DNA of 64,000 nucleotides from Alphaproteobacteria bacterium (lineage in GTDB: Bacteria > Pseudomonadota > Alphaproteobacteria > RF32 > CAG-239). Below are positions 8,389 to 17,600 of this stretch, in pieces (the first letter of the stretch is position 1; every line of letters begins with the position of its first letter). The DNA lies in the NCBI GenBank assembly GCA_017475705.1, contig JAFVFB010000030.1, positions 1 through 64,000 of the forward strand, given 5' to 3'. The notes under the pieces are model-generated. The model searched no databases. It was not told the DNA's origin and saw only the letters and a program-made list of their open reading frames with translations. Made by a program: the position numbers and the translations under genes.

Positions 8389-9383
8389 ATGGCAGAACCA
8401 GATATTAATCAAAACATAGCGTTAAAGTATTTTACGGCGCAAGAAATAGAAACTATTAAGCAAATTGCTGATAGGCTTATAATCACCATAAACGCAGCGG
8501 AAAATGGTGCAAAAGCCAATGCGCTAAAACAAGAGTTATCTCAACAAAATCCAGATAAAAAAATAAACATTGTTTTTGTGAAAGATAAATCAGACAAAGC
8601 CAATACAGCAGAAAAGTGGTATCTACCAACAATCAAGCATATTATTTCTGTAGCTTCCGGCAAAGGAGGGGTTGGTAAGTCAACCACTGCAGTCAACATT
8701 GCCTTAGCTTTAGCAGATATGAATTATAAAGTAGCAATGTTTGATGCAGATATTTATGGCCCTTCGCTTCCGACAATGTTAGGTTACAAGGATGTTCCTC
8801 CTGTTTCCTATGATGGGCAGACTTTTGAACCTTTTCAGGAATGTGGTATTGCCTCAATGTCTGTTGGCAGTATGGTCAAACAAGACACCGCATTAATTTG
8901 GCGTGGAGCCAAAGCCTGTGGTGCTATTCAACAGTTATTAACACAAACCAATTGGGGTGACATAGACATAATGGTTATAGATATGCCTCCAGGGACGGGA
9001 GACATTCAGATAACGCTATCGCAAAAAATAGACTTTTCTGGTGCAATTATCGTTTCAACACCGCAGGATATTGCACTAATAGATGCAATTAAAGGTCTGA
9101 ATATGTTTGAGAAAGTTGGTATTAAAACGCTCGGTATTGTTGAAAATATGAGCTATTATGTATGTGAAAAATGTGGCCATCGAGCAGATATTTTGGTCAT
9201 GCAGGTGCTGCACAAACGGCACAAAAATACGGAGTCGATTTTTTAGGGGAAATACCTTTACACTATGATATTCGTGTTAATTCAGATAATGGCACACCGA
9301 TAGTACAGAGCGCACCGGATAGTTCCTATGCCAAAGCATATGCTCAGATAGCCCAAAAGATAGCCGCCAAATTAGATATATAG
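8389..9383 (+). pseudogene. mrp: Mrp/ApbC iron-sulfur cluster carrier, frameshifted
   Basis: A P-loop ATPase of the Mrp/NBP35 family that carries iron-sulfur clusters. It has a short N-terminal remnant of the MIP18/DUF59 domain, then the deviant Walker A ASGKGGVGKSTTAVN, FDADIYGPSLPTMLG, MPPGTGDIQ and the CxxC pair VCEKCGHR. At 9191-9194 the sequence has four T where five would continue the conserved reading IFGHAGAAQTAQKYG. The main frame therefore ends at 9246 with an unrelated tail, while the conserved C-terminus (FLGEIPLHYDIR to KLDI) continues in another frame to 9383. One added base gives an intact 331-residue protein. ATG 8389 has a purine-rich RBS; the earlier TTG 8338 is unlikely. 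Confidence 0.88.
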
Positions 9384-9385
9384 AG

Positions 9386-10087
9386 CTATTTATTGCTTTT
9401 ATAAAATTCTTTTCTATCTTTCCGTTGTCGGTGCCACAGGTTTCCAAGGCCGTTGATAGGTTGCACTTCGTGTGCTGAGGCAAAGTTAAAGTTTCTGCAT
9501 AAAAATAAACTAGTCGTTTTTGTGTAGTTATTCATTGGGCAAAAACCATAGAAGTCAATTTGTAGTAGACCAGCATTTTTTAAGGTGTGTATCGCTTCAA
9601 CATACTCCACACTGGTATTTACCCTATCGCTATCATCTAAGATAATAAGTCCGCCATCATTAAGGCATTGTACCGCGGTGGCAGCGCATTCTGCGCGGCA
9701 TTTACCATCAATCACTATCACATCATATTTATGTTGTTCATCAAAAATGGCATTATAGTAAGTTTTTCCTTCTTCTGCGAACATAAGTTTCAGATTTTGT
9801 GCTGTTAAAAATTCTTTTTGCCATTTTTCCAGCCAATTAGGGTTATCTTCAACAGAGGTTACACTTTCGGCGCGCTCGGCCCAAAACAAAGAAGAATAGC
9901 CACACCCAAATTCAAACACATTTTTATCGTGATAGTCAAATTGAGCCAAATATTCAATTGCCGGATAAGTATACCAAGGCAAGGGCTTACCATCTTTATC
10001 AACGCAAACATTCTCATCAATAGAACGCTCAATAGCAAAATCGTTTTGCCATATTTCAATAAATTTCAAAAATTTATCGCTAAACAT
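9386..10087 (-). CDS. Class I SAM-dependent methyltransferase-like protein
   Basis: A 233-residue protein with a Rossmann-type SAM-binding motif VFEFGCGYSSLFWAE (about residues 58-72), an acidic loop (SVEDNPNWLEKW) and a motif-IV-like YDVIVIDGKCR followed by GGLIILDDSDR. These are the landmarks of the methyltransferase fold; the substrate is not evident. There is no signal peptide or membrane helix. It converges on mrp, three bases after its end, and lies behind gcrA on the same strand. The enzyme class is likely, the specific role unknown. Confidence 0.75.
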   Translation of the reverse strand: MFSDKFLKFIEIWQNDFAIERSIDENVCVDKDGKPLPWYTYPAIEYLAQFDYHDKNVFEFGCGYSSLFWAERAESVTSVEDNPNWLEKWQKEFLTAQNLKLMFAEEGKTYYNAIFDEQHKYDVIVIDGKCRAECAATAVQCLNDGGLIILDDSDRVNTSVEYVEAIHTLKNAGLLQIDFYGFCPMNNYTKTTSLFLCRNFNFASAHEVQPINGLGNLWHRQRKDRKEFYKSNK

Positions 10088-10122
10088 TTATTTTGCAACT
10101 TGAAACCGTATCAGCAAGCTAG

Positions 10123-10584
10123 CTATATTTTCTTGCTGGAGCGTACATAAGCAATTCCGGCATGTTCTTCGCAATAGGTTTGTCCGGTCTTTACTCTCTT
10201 GCCGCAAAAGCAAAAATCATCATCGCGAGGATCGCCTAAGGGCCAACGACAAGTATGGTTGTCAAGCTTAACCAAGGGAATATTAGTTTCTTCTGGCACT
10301 TCATTTATATTGGTTTCATTGATAGTTTGCTCTATTTTTTTCTCCAGTTTAGCACCAGCCTTAGCGGGCTTTATAGCATTCTTATTCGTAGCACCAGTAT
10401 TTTTACGTTGGTCTTTTGCCGGCATTTTTTTAATAGGTGAAGGCCGAGCGGTTAAACATAGCCGATGGACTTTACCGATAATAGAGTTTTTTGTAACATG
10501 CAAAGCTTTAGCAATCTGACCGGTAGTCATGCCACGATCCCACATTTTTTTCAGTTCTTCAACAACTTCATCGGTCCAAATCAT
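10123..10584 (-). CDS. gcrA: Cell-cycle regulator GcrA
   Basis: GcrA is an alphaproteobacterial transcription factor that associates with sigma70 holoenzyme and acts at promoters bearing CcrM-methylated GANTC sites. The 153-residue protein has the N-terminal helix-turn-helix (WTDEVVEELKKMWDRGMTTG, then KNSIIGKVHRL) and a C-terminal Cys/His segment (CRWPLGDPRDDDFCFCGK, TYCEEHAGIAY), separated by a Lys/Ala-rich linker. It is one of the best lineage markers here and predicts that a CcrM methyltransferase exists elsewhere in the genome. Confidence 0.95.
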   Translation of the reverse strand: MIWTDEVVEELKKMWDRGMTTGQIAKALHVTKNSIIGKVHRLCLTARPSPIKKMPAKDQRKNTGATNKNAIKPAKAGAKLEKKIEQTINETNINEVPEETNIPLVKLDNHTCRWPLGDPRDDDFCFCGKRVKTGQTYCEEHAGIAYVRSSKKI

Positions 10585-10713
10585 TATTATTCTCCATTAT
10601 CAATTAAGCTTAGCCACACCATAACCCATTCGATTTTAAAATGCAAGCATAACGTTTTTTTAAATTTTAATCATTAGACTATAATAAACCCTCATAAAAC
10701 AGAGAGAAATCAT

Positions 10714-11976
10714 ATGTTTGGAACGATTTTACTGAGTGCTGCATTATTTTTTACGGCAATAGAGGCACATGCTAATGCCTCAGATTTTGCAAAATATTTT
10801 AAGGTAGACATGCAAATTACATTGCCGGATACAGACCAATATCGTCAAAAAAAGTATCATAATTCGCAGTATGATAAAGGTTATGTATCCCGATTCGATA
10901 TGGGACGCCAGTTTAAGCGAGAGTTTACTCGTGTCATAAAAGCTTATGGCATGAGTGAAGGTCGCATCAAAGCAGATTATGAGGATGATTTAATAGAGTT
11001 ATTGCATTGGCTTCCTAAAGAATCATATCCCTATATAGGGCCAATGTTGCATGAAGTTCCGGGTATGCCTGAGAAAATATTAAATATGCCCGGAATTAAA
11101 GAAACAAAAAACCAATTTCCGCAAGATATTGCAGATCGTTTTATCGGAATAGAAGGAATAGAATATTTATCGCCGGAACTATATTTTTTGCTCATGCCGG
11201 ATATTTGGAATCCCGAGCAAACCTTAGATCCAGAAAAACCTCTCCCGATTCGTGTTAGGAAACCCCGTGTAAATATCGATTTACCGAATGCCTTAAAATT
11301 AAATGCTCCCACGCCGCTACCCACAGCCTCAAAACAATCTTTAACAACTCATGCAAAGTTATCTACGGCAGTAAAATCTTCACAAAATTTGCGCACCTTA
11401 AATCCCTCGTTAACCTCTCGTTTAACAGCCAAAGATGTCCAAGCTTTCATCAGTACCATAGATGACGTTATTAATTGGGGAATGCAAGATGAAATGAAAA
11501 ATTACGCTCAACTTCTAGAAGGAGAGGCCGTACTGAATTATTGGGAAAAAGAGCAACAGACTGCTCTGGCACAAAATGATTTAAAAGATATGGTCAATCC
11601 CTGTCAGCGGTTGGTATTAAAAACACGTTTTTCAAATCAATACAGTGATTTTGCAAAAGTTGTTGCTAAACAAGGTTTTACGCCGGAAGAATGGGCCTAC
11701 ACATGTGATAAAACTATCAAGTCATATCGTGTGGGGGTTGCCAATATGGCGCAGGCATATGCAATTCGCTTTCACCGTCGTGGCTACTATGACCAATACA
11801 CAGAGCGGTTGCCAGCCAAATGGCGAGATCATATGTATGCAACGGAAGAAGCCTTGATTCGAATGTACACAGCGCTAAGAGAAGATGTAGAAACAGTACG
11901 TCCTTATCAAAAAGATCTTACCCGAAAGTTCATTAAAATGCGGGGTGTAATGCTGACAGCTCCGATAATTTATTAA
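10714..11976 (+). CDS. Secreted protein of unknown function
   Basis: A 420-residue protein with an N-terminal signal peptide (MFGTILLSAALFFTAIEAHA) and no further membrane helices. The mature part contains a segment around residues 20-155 with many aromatic residues, a Pro/Thr/Ser-rich linker (about 185-235, TPLPTASKQSLTTHAKLST) and a helical C-terminal domain with two cysteines. I do not recognise the family. It is a single-gene unit in front of rpoZ, with an AGAGAG ribosome site before ATG 10714. It is probably periplasmic. Confidence 0.75.
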   Translation: MFGTILLSAALFFTAIEAHANASDFAKYFKVDMQITLPDTDQYRQKKYHNSQYDKGYVSRFDMGRQFKREFTRVIKAYGMSEGRIKADYEDDLIELLHWLPKESYPYIGPMLHEVPGMPEKILNMPGIKETKNQFPQDIADRFIGIEGIEYLSPELYFLLMPDIWNPEQTLDPEKPLPIRVRKPRVNIDLPNALKLNAPTPLPTASKQSLTTHAKLSTAVKSSQNLRTLNPSLTSRLTAKDVQAFISTIDDVINWGMQDEMKNYAQLLEGEAVLNYWEKEQQTALAQNDLKDMVNPCQRLVLKTRFSNQYSDFAKVVAKQGFTPEEWAYTCDKTIKSYRVGVANMAQAYAIRFHRRGYYDQYTERLPAKWRDHMYATEEALIRMYTALREDVETVRPYQKDLTRKFIKMRGVMLTAPIIY

Positions 11977-11994
11977 AAAAAATCAAAAAAATAG

Positions 11995-12023
11995 TTGCAA
12001 TTCTGAGATGTTTTGTGTATAAA
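11995..12023 (+). promoter_or_regulatory. Sigma70-type promoter of rpoZ
   Basis: TTGCAA at 11995-12000 and TATAAA at 12018-12023 are separated by 17 bases, about 40 bases upstream of the rpoZ ATG. It starts directly after the preceding gene's stop at 11976. Confidence 0.6.
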
Positions 12024-12064
12024 CTTTTGCAAAGTGTAAAAATCTTACATAAAGGATAGATAAA

Positions 12065-12544
12065 ATGGCTCGTGTAACAGTTGAAGACTGTGTTGAAAAA
12101 ATTCCTAATCGTTATGAACTTTTATTAGTTGCAGCGCAGCGTGCAAAAGATATTGCAGCCGGTTCGCCGATAAAGGTTGAGCGTGATAATGATAAAAATT
12201 CTGTCGTCGCATTAAGAGAGATTGCAGAAGGCCTTGCTGATATAGAAGATTTGCAGAAATCGCTAGTCATGGGTCTCCAAAAGTATGTTGAAGTGGAAGA
12301 ACCGGAAGAAGAAGAGCTAGAAATTTTAGCGGCAGAAAAAGAATTAGCTGGGTTAGACAGCCAGTTCGATGGGGATATGATTTTGGATGCAGCTTTGGCT
12401 GATAATATGCAAATAGAAGATAGCCAAGGTGAAACCATCAATGTTGATACAGACGATTTATCGTTAGACGATGTTGATTTAGATGATGAGCTCCTTGATG
12501 TTAAAGATGATTTTTCGGAGGATTTAGATAATATCGAAGAATAA
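12065..12544 (+). CDS. rpoZ: RNA polymerase omega subunit with long acidic tail
   Basis: Omega helps assemble RNA polymerase. Residues 1-85 are a standard omega domain ([43 protein letters not shown]). After this comes an unusually long Asp/Glu-rich tail (about residues 80-159, including [13 protein letters not shown] and repeated [13 protein letters not shown]). Omega proteins are commonly 70-130 residues, so 159 is long. Its place directly before rsh matches the rpoZ-spoT arrangement of proteobacteria, but a terminator at 12577-12612 separates the two. Confidence 0.93.
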   Translation: MARVTVEDCVEKIPNRYELLLVAAQRAKDIAAGSPIKVERDNDKNSVVALREIAEGLADIEDLQKSLVMGLQKYVEVEEPEEEELEILAAEKELAGLDSQFDGDMILDAALADNMQIEDSQGETINVDTDDLSLDDVDLDDELLDVKDDFSEDLDNIEE

Positions 12545-12576
12545 AATATTTTTCATCAAATATTAAAAAATATAAG

Positions 12577-12612
12577 GCAAGATAGAGTGCAAACTCATCT
12601 TGCTTTTTTTTT
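12577..12612 (+). terminator. Rho-independent terminator after rpoZ
   Basis: GCAAGATAGAGT pairs with ACTCATCTTGC around a GCAA loop and is followed by nine T (12604-12612). The 3' side overlaps the -35 element proposed for rsh. Confidence 0.8.
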
Positions 12613-12628
12613 ATAAATAGGGTATAAT
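12600..12628 (+). promoter_or_regulatory. Probable promoter of rsh
   Basis: TTGCTT at 12600-12605 and a consensus TATAAT at 12623-12628 are 17 bases apart, 28 bases before the rsh ATG. The -35 lies inside the rpoZ terminator, so stopping rpoZ and starting rsh share the same bases. Confidence 0.55.
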
Positions 12629-12655
12629 AGCTAACTATGGAGGTAAAATTGACCG

Positions 12656-14782
12656 ATGTTAAGACAATATGAACTTGTTGACATAGTGAAATCTTATGAT
12701 CCGAATGCTGATGAAGATGCGCTAAACAGAGCATATGTATTTGCGATGAAAAAACATGGTGCTCAGATGCGGACATCTGGTGATCCATACTATTCTCACC
12801 CTATAGAAGTTGCTGGTATTTTAACCAAGTTTCGGTTGGACTGCAATTCAATTATAGCAGGTTTATTACATGATACGGTAGAAGATACAGATACCACCAT
12901 AGAAGAAATAAAGAGTTTATTTGGTCCCCAAGTTGCGGCTATTGTAGATGGGGTCACCAAATTGGCAATAATTGAACAAAAATCAGGCTCCAGCAAACAG
13001 GCAGAAAATTTTCGTAAATTATTATTAGCAATGTCAGATGACATTCGAGTTTTACTTATCAAGTTAGCAGACCGCCTGCATAATATCCGAACGCTACATT
13101 TTTGCCCAGAAGAGAAGCGTAAACGTATTGCCAAAGAAACGTTAGATATCTATGCGCCGTTAGCAGAGCGCATTGGTATGCAAGAGATTAAAACTGAGTT
13201 GGAAGAAATCGCCTTTGCTGAATTACATAAAGAAGCGCATGATTCAATTGTCGCTCGTCTAAATTTTTTAAGAGAACAGGGTAATAACCTGGTTCCGCGG
13301 ATTATCAGTCAATTAGAAAAGGATATGGCTGAAAATGGTGTTAAAGCGGTGGTTACAGGGCGTGAAAAATCGCCATATTCAATCTGGCGCAAAATGCAGT
13401 TAAAAAATGCCTCTTTTGAGCAGTTATCAGATATAATGGCCTTCCGCATCTGTGTAGATGACATCGCCGCCTGCTATCAAGCCTTAGGTATCATACATAG
13501 CAAGTATCACATGGTGCCACGTCGGTTTAAAGACTATATTTCGACCCCAAAACCCAATGGCTATCAGTCAATTCATACAGGTGTGATAGGTCCCGAAAAT
13601 ACCCGCATTGAAATACAAATTAGAACGCACGGAATGCACGAGATAAATGAAAAGGGTGTTGCCGCGCATTGGGCATATAAGCAAGGTCAAAAAGTTGCTG
13701 GTAGCAATTTCCGTTGGATACGTGAGCTTTTAGAAATTCTTGAGCAAGCACAAAATCCAGATGAGTTTCTGGAAAACACGAAGCTTGAAATGTACAATGA
13801 CCAAGTTTTCTGTTTTACTCCCAAAGGAGATTTGATTGGTTTACCATATGGCTCTACTCCTGTGGACTTTGCCTATGCTGTGCATTCCAGTGTTGGAGAT
13901 CATTGTGTTGGAGCCAAAATTAATGGTGAGATTAAACCACTGCGAAGCGTGCTCCAAAATGGTGATCAGGTCGAGATATTAACCTCAAAAGCGCAGCACC
14001 CGTCAACAGAGTGGGAGCGTTTTGTTGTAACAGGCAAAGCAAAAGCCGCAATCAGAAGATACGTCAGAGCCTGCAAACGAGAGCAATTTTTATTGCTCGG
14101 TAAAGACATTTTAGAAAAAATGTTCAAGCAGGAAAAGCTAGATTTTGATGAAAAGGCAGTATATGGCACATTGCCTCACTTTGAGTGTGAGAATTTAGAT
14201 GATTTATATGCCAAAGTTGGTGAAGGTTTGGTAACAGGATGGGATGTTTTGCGCACGGTTTATCCGGCATATAAACAGTCCAAGATAACCCAAGTGGTTA
14301 ATTCCATCAAGCAGCCGAAATCCAAAAAGAAAAAAAATAATTCATTAAAAATTGAGGGGCTAATAAGTGGCATGGCCGTACATTTTGCCGGTTGCTGCCA
14401 CCCACTTCCAGGGGATAGGATTGTTGGTATTGTGACCACGGGCAAAGGGGTTGCGGTTCATGCTTTATCTTGCAAATCGCTAGAAAAGTATGCTAATGAG
14501 CCGGAGCGCTGGTTAGATATATCATGGGGGCAAGATGCGCAGGCAGAAAATCACACGGCGCGAATAAAAGTAATGATTAGCAATGAGCCAGGTGCCCTTG
14601 GGGAATTATCCAATTTAATTGCTCGCCAAAATGCCAACATTACCAACTTGAATATTGTATACAGAACGATTAGTTATTTTGAGATATTGATAGATGTAGA
14701 TGTTAAGAACACTGATCATTTGAATGATATTATAGCTGAGCTTAAGTCATCAAAGGTCATAAGTTTTGTATCACGTGCATAG
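12656..14782 (+). CDS. rsh: Bifunctional (p)ppGpp synthetase/hydrolase Rsh
   Basis: This is the stringent-response enzyme, probably the only long RelA/SpoT protein here, as in most alphaproteobacteria. Domains in order: an HD hydrolase (about 40-190, with GLLHDTVEDTDTT), a synthetase (about 230-360, GREKSPYSIWRKM to NGYQSIHTGV), a TGS domain (FTPKGDLIGLPYGSTPVDFA), a conserved Cys segment (HFAGCCHPLPGD) and a C-terminal ACT domain (IKVMISNEPGALGELSNLIA). The synthetase has the RFKD form of the RxKD motif, which goes with bifunctional enzymes. Length is 708 residues. A GGAGG lies 12 bases before ATG 12656. Confidence 0.95.
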   Translation: MLRQYELVDIVKSYDPNADEDALNRAYVFAMKKHGAQMRTSGDPYYSHPIEVAGILTKFRLDCNSIIAGLLHDTVEDTDTTIEEIKSLFGPQVAAIVDGVTKLAIIEQKSGSSKQAENFRKLLLAMSDDIRVLLIKLADRLHNIRTLHFCPEEKRKRIAKETLDIYAPLAERIGMQEIKTELEEIAFAELHKEAHDSIVARLNFLREQGNNLVPRIISQLEKDMAENGVKAVVTGREKSPYSIWRKMQLKNASFEQLSDIMAFRICVDDIAACYQALGIIHSKYHMVPRRFKDYISTPKPNGYQSIHTGVIGPENTRIEIQIRTHGMHEINEKGVAAHWAYKQGQKVAGSNFRWIRELLEILEQAQNPDEFLENTKLEMYNDQVFCFTPKGDLIGLPYGSTPVDFAYAVHSSVGDHCVGAKINGEIKPLRSVLQNGDQVEILTSKAQHPSTEWERFVVTGKAKAAIRRYVRACKREQFLLLGKDILEKMFKQEKLDFDEKAVYGTLPHFECENLDDLYAKVGEGLVTGWDVLRTVYPAYKQSKITQVVNSIKQPKSKKKKNNSLKIEGLISGMAVHFAGCCHPLPGDRIVGIVTTGKGVAVHALSCKSLEKYANEPERWLDISWGQDAQAENHTARIKVMISNEPGALGELSNLIARQNANITNLNIVYRTISYFEILIDVDVKNTDHLNDIIAELKSSKVISFVSRA

Positions 14783-14790
14783 GAGTAAAA

Positions 14791-15318
14791 ATGTCCTTTA
14801 TTGGTCACATAACCCAAGGACTATATAACAAAATACTAAAGAAATTAGCTGAAATATCGGCCTCACCGCAAAGCATAGCCGCGGGTTTTGCCACAGGGGT
14901 TGCTGTATCCTTTACCCCTTTTGTCGGATTTCATTTATTAATAGCGCTAGTCATAACCAGAATCTTTCAACAAAACAGCGTCGCTGCAGCCCTAGGCACA
15001 ATTTCTGGTAATCCGTGGACTTTCCCGCCGATATGGTATTTAACCTGGTACACTGGTGCTTTCTTGACACACCTGCCTTTATCAACTTTTCCTACAGATT
15101 TTATCCCCTATTTTAAAGAGCTGTTTCATGCTTTAATAATGCTTGACTTTAAGGTGTTTATAAGCGATATTTGGCCTATATATTATCCGATGCTGGTTGG
15201 GTGTATCCCTTGGGTAATTATGGTTTGGCTGTTTGTATACCACATTTTGAAACATAGTTTACAGTCTAATCAGCAGCAAATAAGAGGAAGGATTAATGAT
15301 TTTCGGAATAGGGTGTGA
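14791..15318 (+). CDS. DUF2062 membrane protein
   Basis: A 175-residue membrane protein of the DUF2062 family, recognised by SPQSIAAGFATGVAVSFTPFVG, the small-residue segment AALGTISGNPWTFPPIWYL and two or three hydrophobic helices. The function is unknown. It starts 8 bases after rsh with AGGAG before the ATG, and its 3' end overlaps acpS by 23 bases, so rsh-DUF2062-acpS is one operon. Confidence 0.85.
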   Translation: MSFIGHITQGLYNKILKKLAEISASPQSIAAGFATGVAVSFTPFVGFHLLIALVITRIFQQNSVAAALGTISGNPWTFPPIWYLTWYTGAFLTHLPLSTFPTDFIPYFKELFHALIMLDFKVFISDIWPIYYPMLVGCIPWVIMVWLFVYHILKHSLQSNQQQIRGRINDFRNRV

Positions 15319-15700
15319 CATTGTGCAGGTGGCGCGGTTTAACCGAGGTGGCAGTTTTATTCAGCGATTTATAGCCAAACATATGACAGCTGCGGAGCAG
15401 GAAGAATTCCAATCCCTCTTAAAAGGCAAGAACGAACAAAGCATAATCTTATCCGTTGCCGCGCGTTTTGCTGGCAAAGAGGCTGTTGCAAAAGCGTTAG
15501 GTAGTGGTTTTCAAGGTGGCATAACCCTAAAAGATATAGAAATAACGCATGATGAGCTTGGATGTCCTCATGTTAGGTTATATAAAAAAGCATTACTCAG
15601 AGCCTATCAAGTTTCGCATGAACAACAATTTAAAATACACATAACTCTTTCGAATGAAAAAGAATATGCCAATGCTGTGGCTGTTTTTGAGAGTGTCTAA
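15296..15700 (+). CDS. acpS: Holo-[acyl-carrier-protein] synthase
   Basis: It transfers 4'-phosphopantetheine from CoA to a serine of acyl carrier protein. The 134-residue protein has the AcpS magnesium-binding motif GIGCDIVQVARF (Asp8) and the second motif RFAGKEAVAKALG. The length is typical. The start lies inside the DUF2062 gene and is preceded by GAGGAAGG. It converges on era. Confidence 0.95.
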   Translation: MIFGIGCDIVQVARFNRGGSFIQRFIAKHMTAAEQEEFQSLLKGKNEQSIILSVAARFAGKEAVAKALGSGFQGGITLKDIEITHDELGCPHVRLYKKALLRAYQVSHEQQFKIHITLSNEKEYANAVAVFESV

Positions 15701-15720
15701 AAAAGAATGAGATAAATTTA

Positions 15721-16635
15721 CTATGAACCATTAAAGTCAAGGTTCCATGCGGTGTAGCGGTTTCTGTCTTCAGTCCAGTTTTCGCGCACTTTTACAAACA
15801 AAAAGAGGTGAATACGCGTTTCCAGCAAGTCTTCAAGTTCAAGACGTGCTGCTTGGCCAATTTTTTTAATCATTGCGCCACCATGACCAAGGATAATTTG
15901 TTTTTGTCCGTCTCTTTCCACATAGATAGTCATTTCTGCCCGAACAGAGTCATCATCGCGTCTTTCCCAAAGTTCCGGTTCTACAGTAAGAGCATACGGT
16001 AATTCCTGTCTCAAAAACAAAAACAACTTTTCGCGTACCACTTCTGCCGCCAAAAACTTAAGTGGTAAATCAGACATTTGTTCTTCAGGGTAATACCAAG
16101 GGGAGGTAGGCAATTGTTGCGCCAGATAATCATAAAAATCATCTAAACCTTCGCCTGTGATAGCAGATACCATAAATGTTTCAGCAAACTCAAGATATTG
16201 ATTAAGATCATTAGTCAAACACAAGAGTTTTTCACGTGTAACAAGATCAATTTTATTTAGAACCAGCACAGGCTTTTGCGATTTTGTTTTAAGACTGTTA
16301 ACAATAGCGCGTGTTTCATCATCAAAGCCGCGCTTAGCATCAACCACCAACGCCACAATATCGGCATCGCCAACGCCATTCCAAGCAGAAGCCACCATAG
16401 CGCGGTCGAGCCGTCTTTTAGGCTGGAATATCCCTGGCGTATCTAAAAAGATAATTTGTGTATTTTTCCAAATGCCGATACCTTTAATGGTTGTCCGTGT
16501 TGTTTGCGCTTTAGGGGAGACTATGCTGACCTTAGATCCGACAAAATGATTAGTAATAGTAGATTTGCCGGCATTGGGAGCCCCAAGCAATGCCACAAAG
16601 CCGCAACGAGTACCGATTTCTTCACTTTTATTCAT
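15721..16635 (-). CDS. era: Ribosome-maturation GTPase Era
   Basis: Era binds the 3' end of 16S rRNA and acts in 30S assembly. It has G1 LLGAPNAGKSTITN, G2 around TTRTTIKG, G3 DTPGIF, G4 LNKIDLV and a C-terminal KH domain (AEMTIYVERDGQKQIILGHGG then IKKIGQAARLELE). ATG 16635 overlaps the rnc stop (ATGAATAA), giving the conserved rnc-era coupling. The length is 304 residues, normal for Era. Confidence 0.96.
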   Translation of the reverse strand: MNKSEEIGTRCGFVALLGAPNAGKSTITNHFVGSKVSIVSPKAQTTRTTIKGIGIWKNTQIIFLDTPGIFQPKRRLDRAMVASAWNGVGDADIVALVVDAKRGFDDETRAIVNSLKTKSQKPVLVLNKIDLVTREKLLCLTNDLNQYLEFAETFMVSAITGEGLDDFYDYLAQQLPTSPWYYPEEQMSDLPLKFLAAEVVREKLFLFLRQELPYALTVEPELWERRDDDSVRAEMTIYVERDGQKQIILGHGGAMIKKIGQAARLELEDLLETRIHLFLFVKVRENWTEDRNRYTAWNLDFNGS

Positions 16636-17290
16636 CAATAGCACCTAATGTTTTGAGCAAAGCATGAGCTGCTTCTTGTTCGGCATGTTTTTTAGAAGAG
16701 CCGATACCATGGGCAATATAGCCTTGACCAAGCATAACAGATACTTCGAATTGTGGCGCATGTTCAGGGCCTTTTTTATCGATAATAGCGTAGGATGGAA
16801 CGTCTAGTTTGCGCTGAGCAGCCACTTCTTGTAGCAGTGTTTTATAGTCTTTTGGTGGCTGCGATTTTTTATCGATGAGGGGTTTCCACCAGCGTTCCAC
16901 AAAATTTCGGGCTGTTTCCAGACTCTGGCTATCGATATAAATAGCAGCAATCAGTGCCTCACCAACATCACAGAGCACATTATCTTTATCACGTACTTCA
17001 TCGTTAGCCACGCGGATAAAAGGAATAATATCGAGTTGTCGGACAACTTCAGCAACTGTTTCTTTACAAACGAGCTGAACAAAACGTCGTGCAAGATTAC
17101 CTTCTGGTTCGTCAACAAAAGTTCTACACAGCATATCGGCCACCATAACCCCTAAAATGCGATCGCCCAAAAATTCCAGCCGCTCATAATTGCGGTGGAT
17201 GTCAGCCGTAACACTAGAATGTGTAAGTGCCTGAATCAGCAGATTTTTATCACGAAATATATAGTCCAGTCGTTGTTCAAGATTATTCAT
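16628..17290 (-). CDS. rnc: Ribonuclease III
   Basis: It cleaves double-stranded RNA, including rRNA precursors. The catalytic domain has the signature YERLEFLGDRILGVMVADML (about residues 35-54) and the acidic DVGEALIAAIYIDS. A double-stranded-RNA-binding domain follows (DYKTLLQEVAAQ; GIGSSKKHAEQEAAHALL). The length is 220 residues. Translationally coupled to era downstream. Confidence 0.96.
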   Translation of the reverse strand: MNNLEQRLDYIFRDKNLLIQALTHSSVTADIHRNYERLEFLGDRILGVMVADMLCRTFVDEPEGNLARRFVQLVCKETVAEVVRQLDIIPFIRVANDEVRDKDNVLCDVGEALIAAIYIDSQSLETARNFVERWWKPLIDKKSQPPKDYKTLLQEVAAQRKLDVPSYAIIDKKGPEHAPQFEVSVMLGQGYIAHGIGSSKKHAEQEAAHALLKTLGAIDE

Positions 17291-17464
17291 AAAGCAGTAT
17301 CCTTTAATGATTTATCTGTAAAAATAAAATTTAAATTTAGCAAATGCAAGTACTTTTTTAGGCAGAAGGCGATAGACTTATCCACAAAAAGAAAAAAGCA
17401 ACTTGAATTTAGGCTTTGCAGAGAGTAGCAATAGGAGTGTTCAAGATAAACTCCTAAAATTGGT

Positions 17465-17538
17465 GCAGGCGTAATTCAATGGTAGAATGAGAGCTTCCCA
17501 AGCTTTTAATGCGGGTTCGATTCCCGTCGCCTGCTCCA
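17465..17538 (+). tRNA. tRNA-Gly (anticodon CCC)
   Basis: A full cloverleaf: acceptor GCAGGCG/CGCCTGC, a D arm with ATTC/GAAT, an anticodon stem AGAGC/GCTTT with loop TTCCCAA (anticodon CCC), a T arm with GGGTTCGATTCCC, and an encoded CCA end. It is 74 bases including CCA and close to other bacterial Gly-CCC tRNAs. It lies alone between rnc and ettA. Confidence 0.95.
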
Positions 17539-17600
17539 ATCTCCGTAATAATAAAATTTCTTCCAGACCTAATATGAGATATTAAATTTATAACAGAAAA

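Noticed and set aside
9188-9200. Programmed frameshift in mrp
   Set aside because: The site has only four T, with no slippery heptamer or visible downstream structure, and the Mrp family does not use frameshifting.
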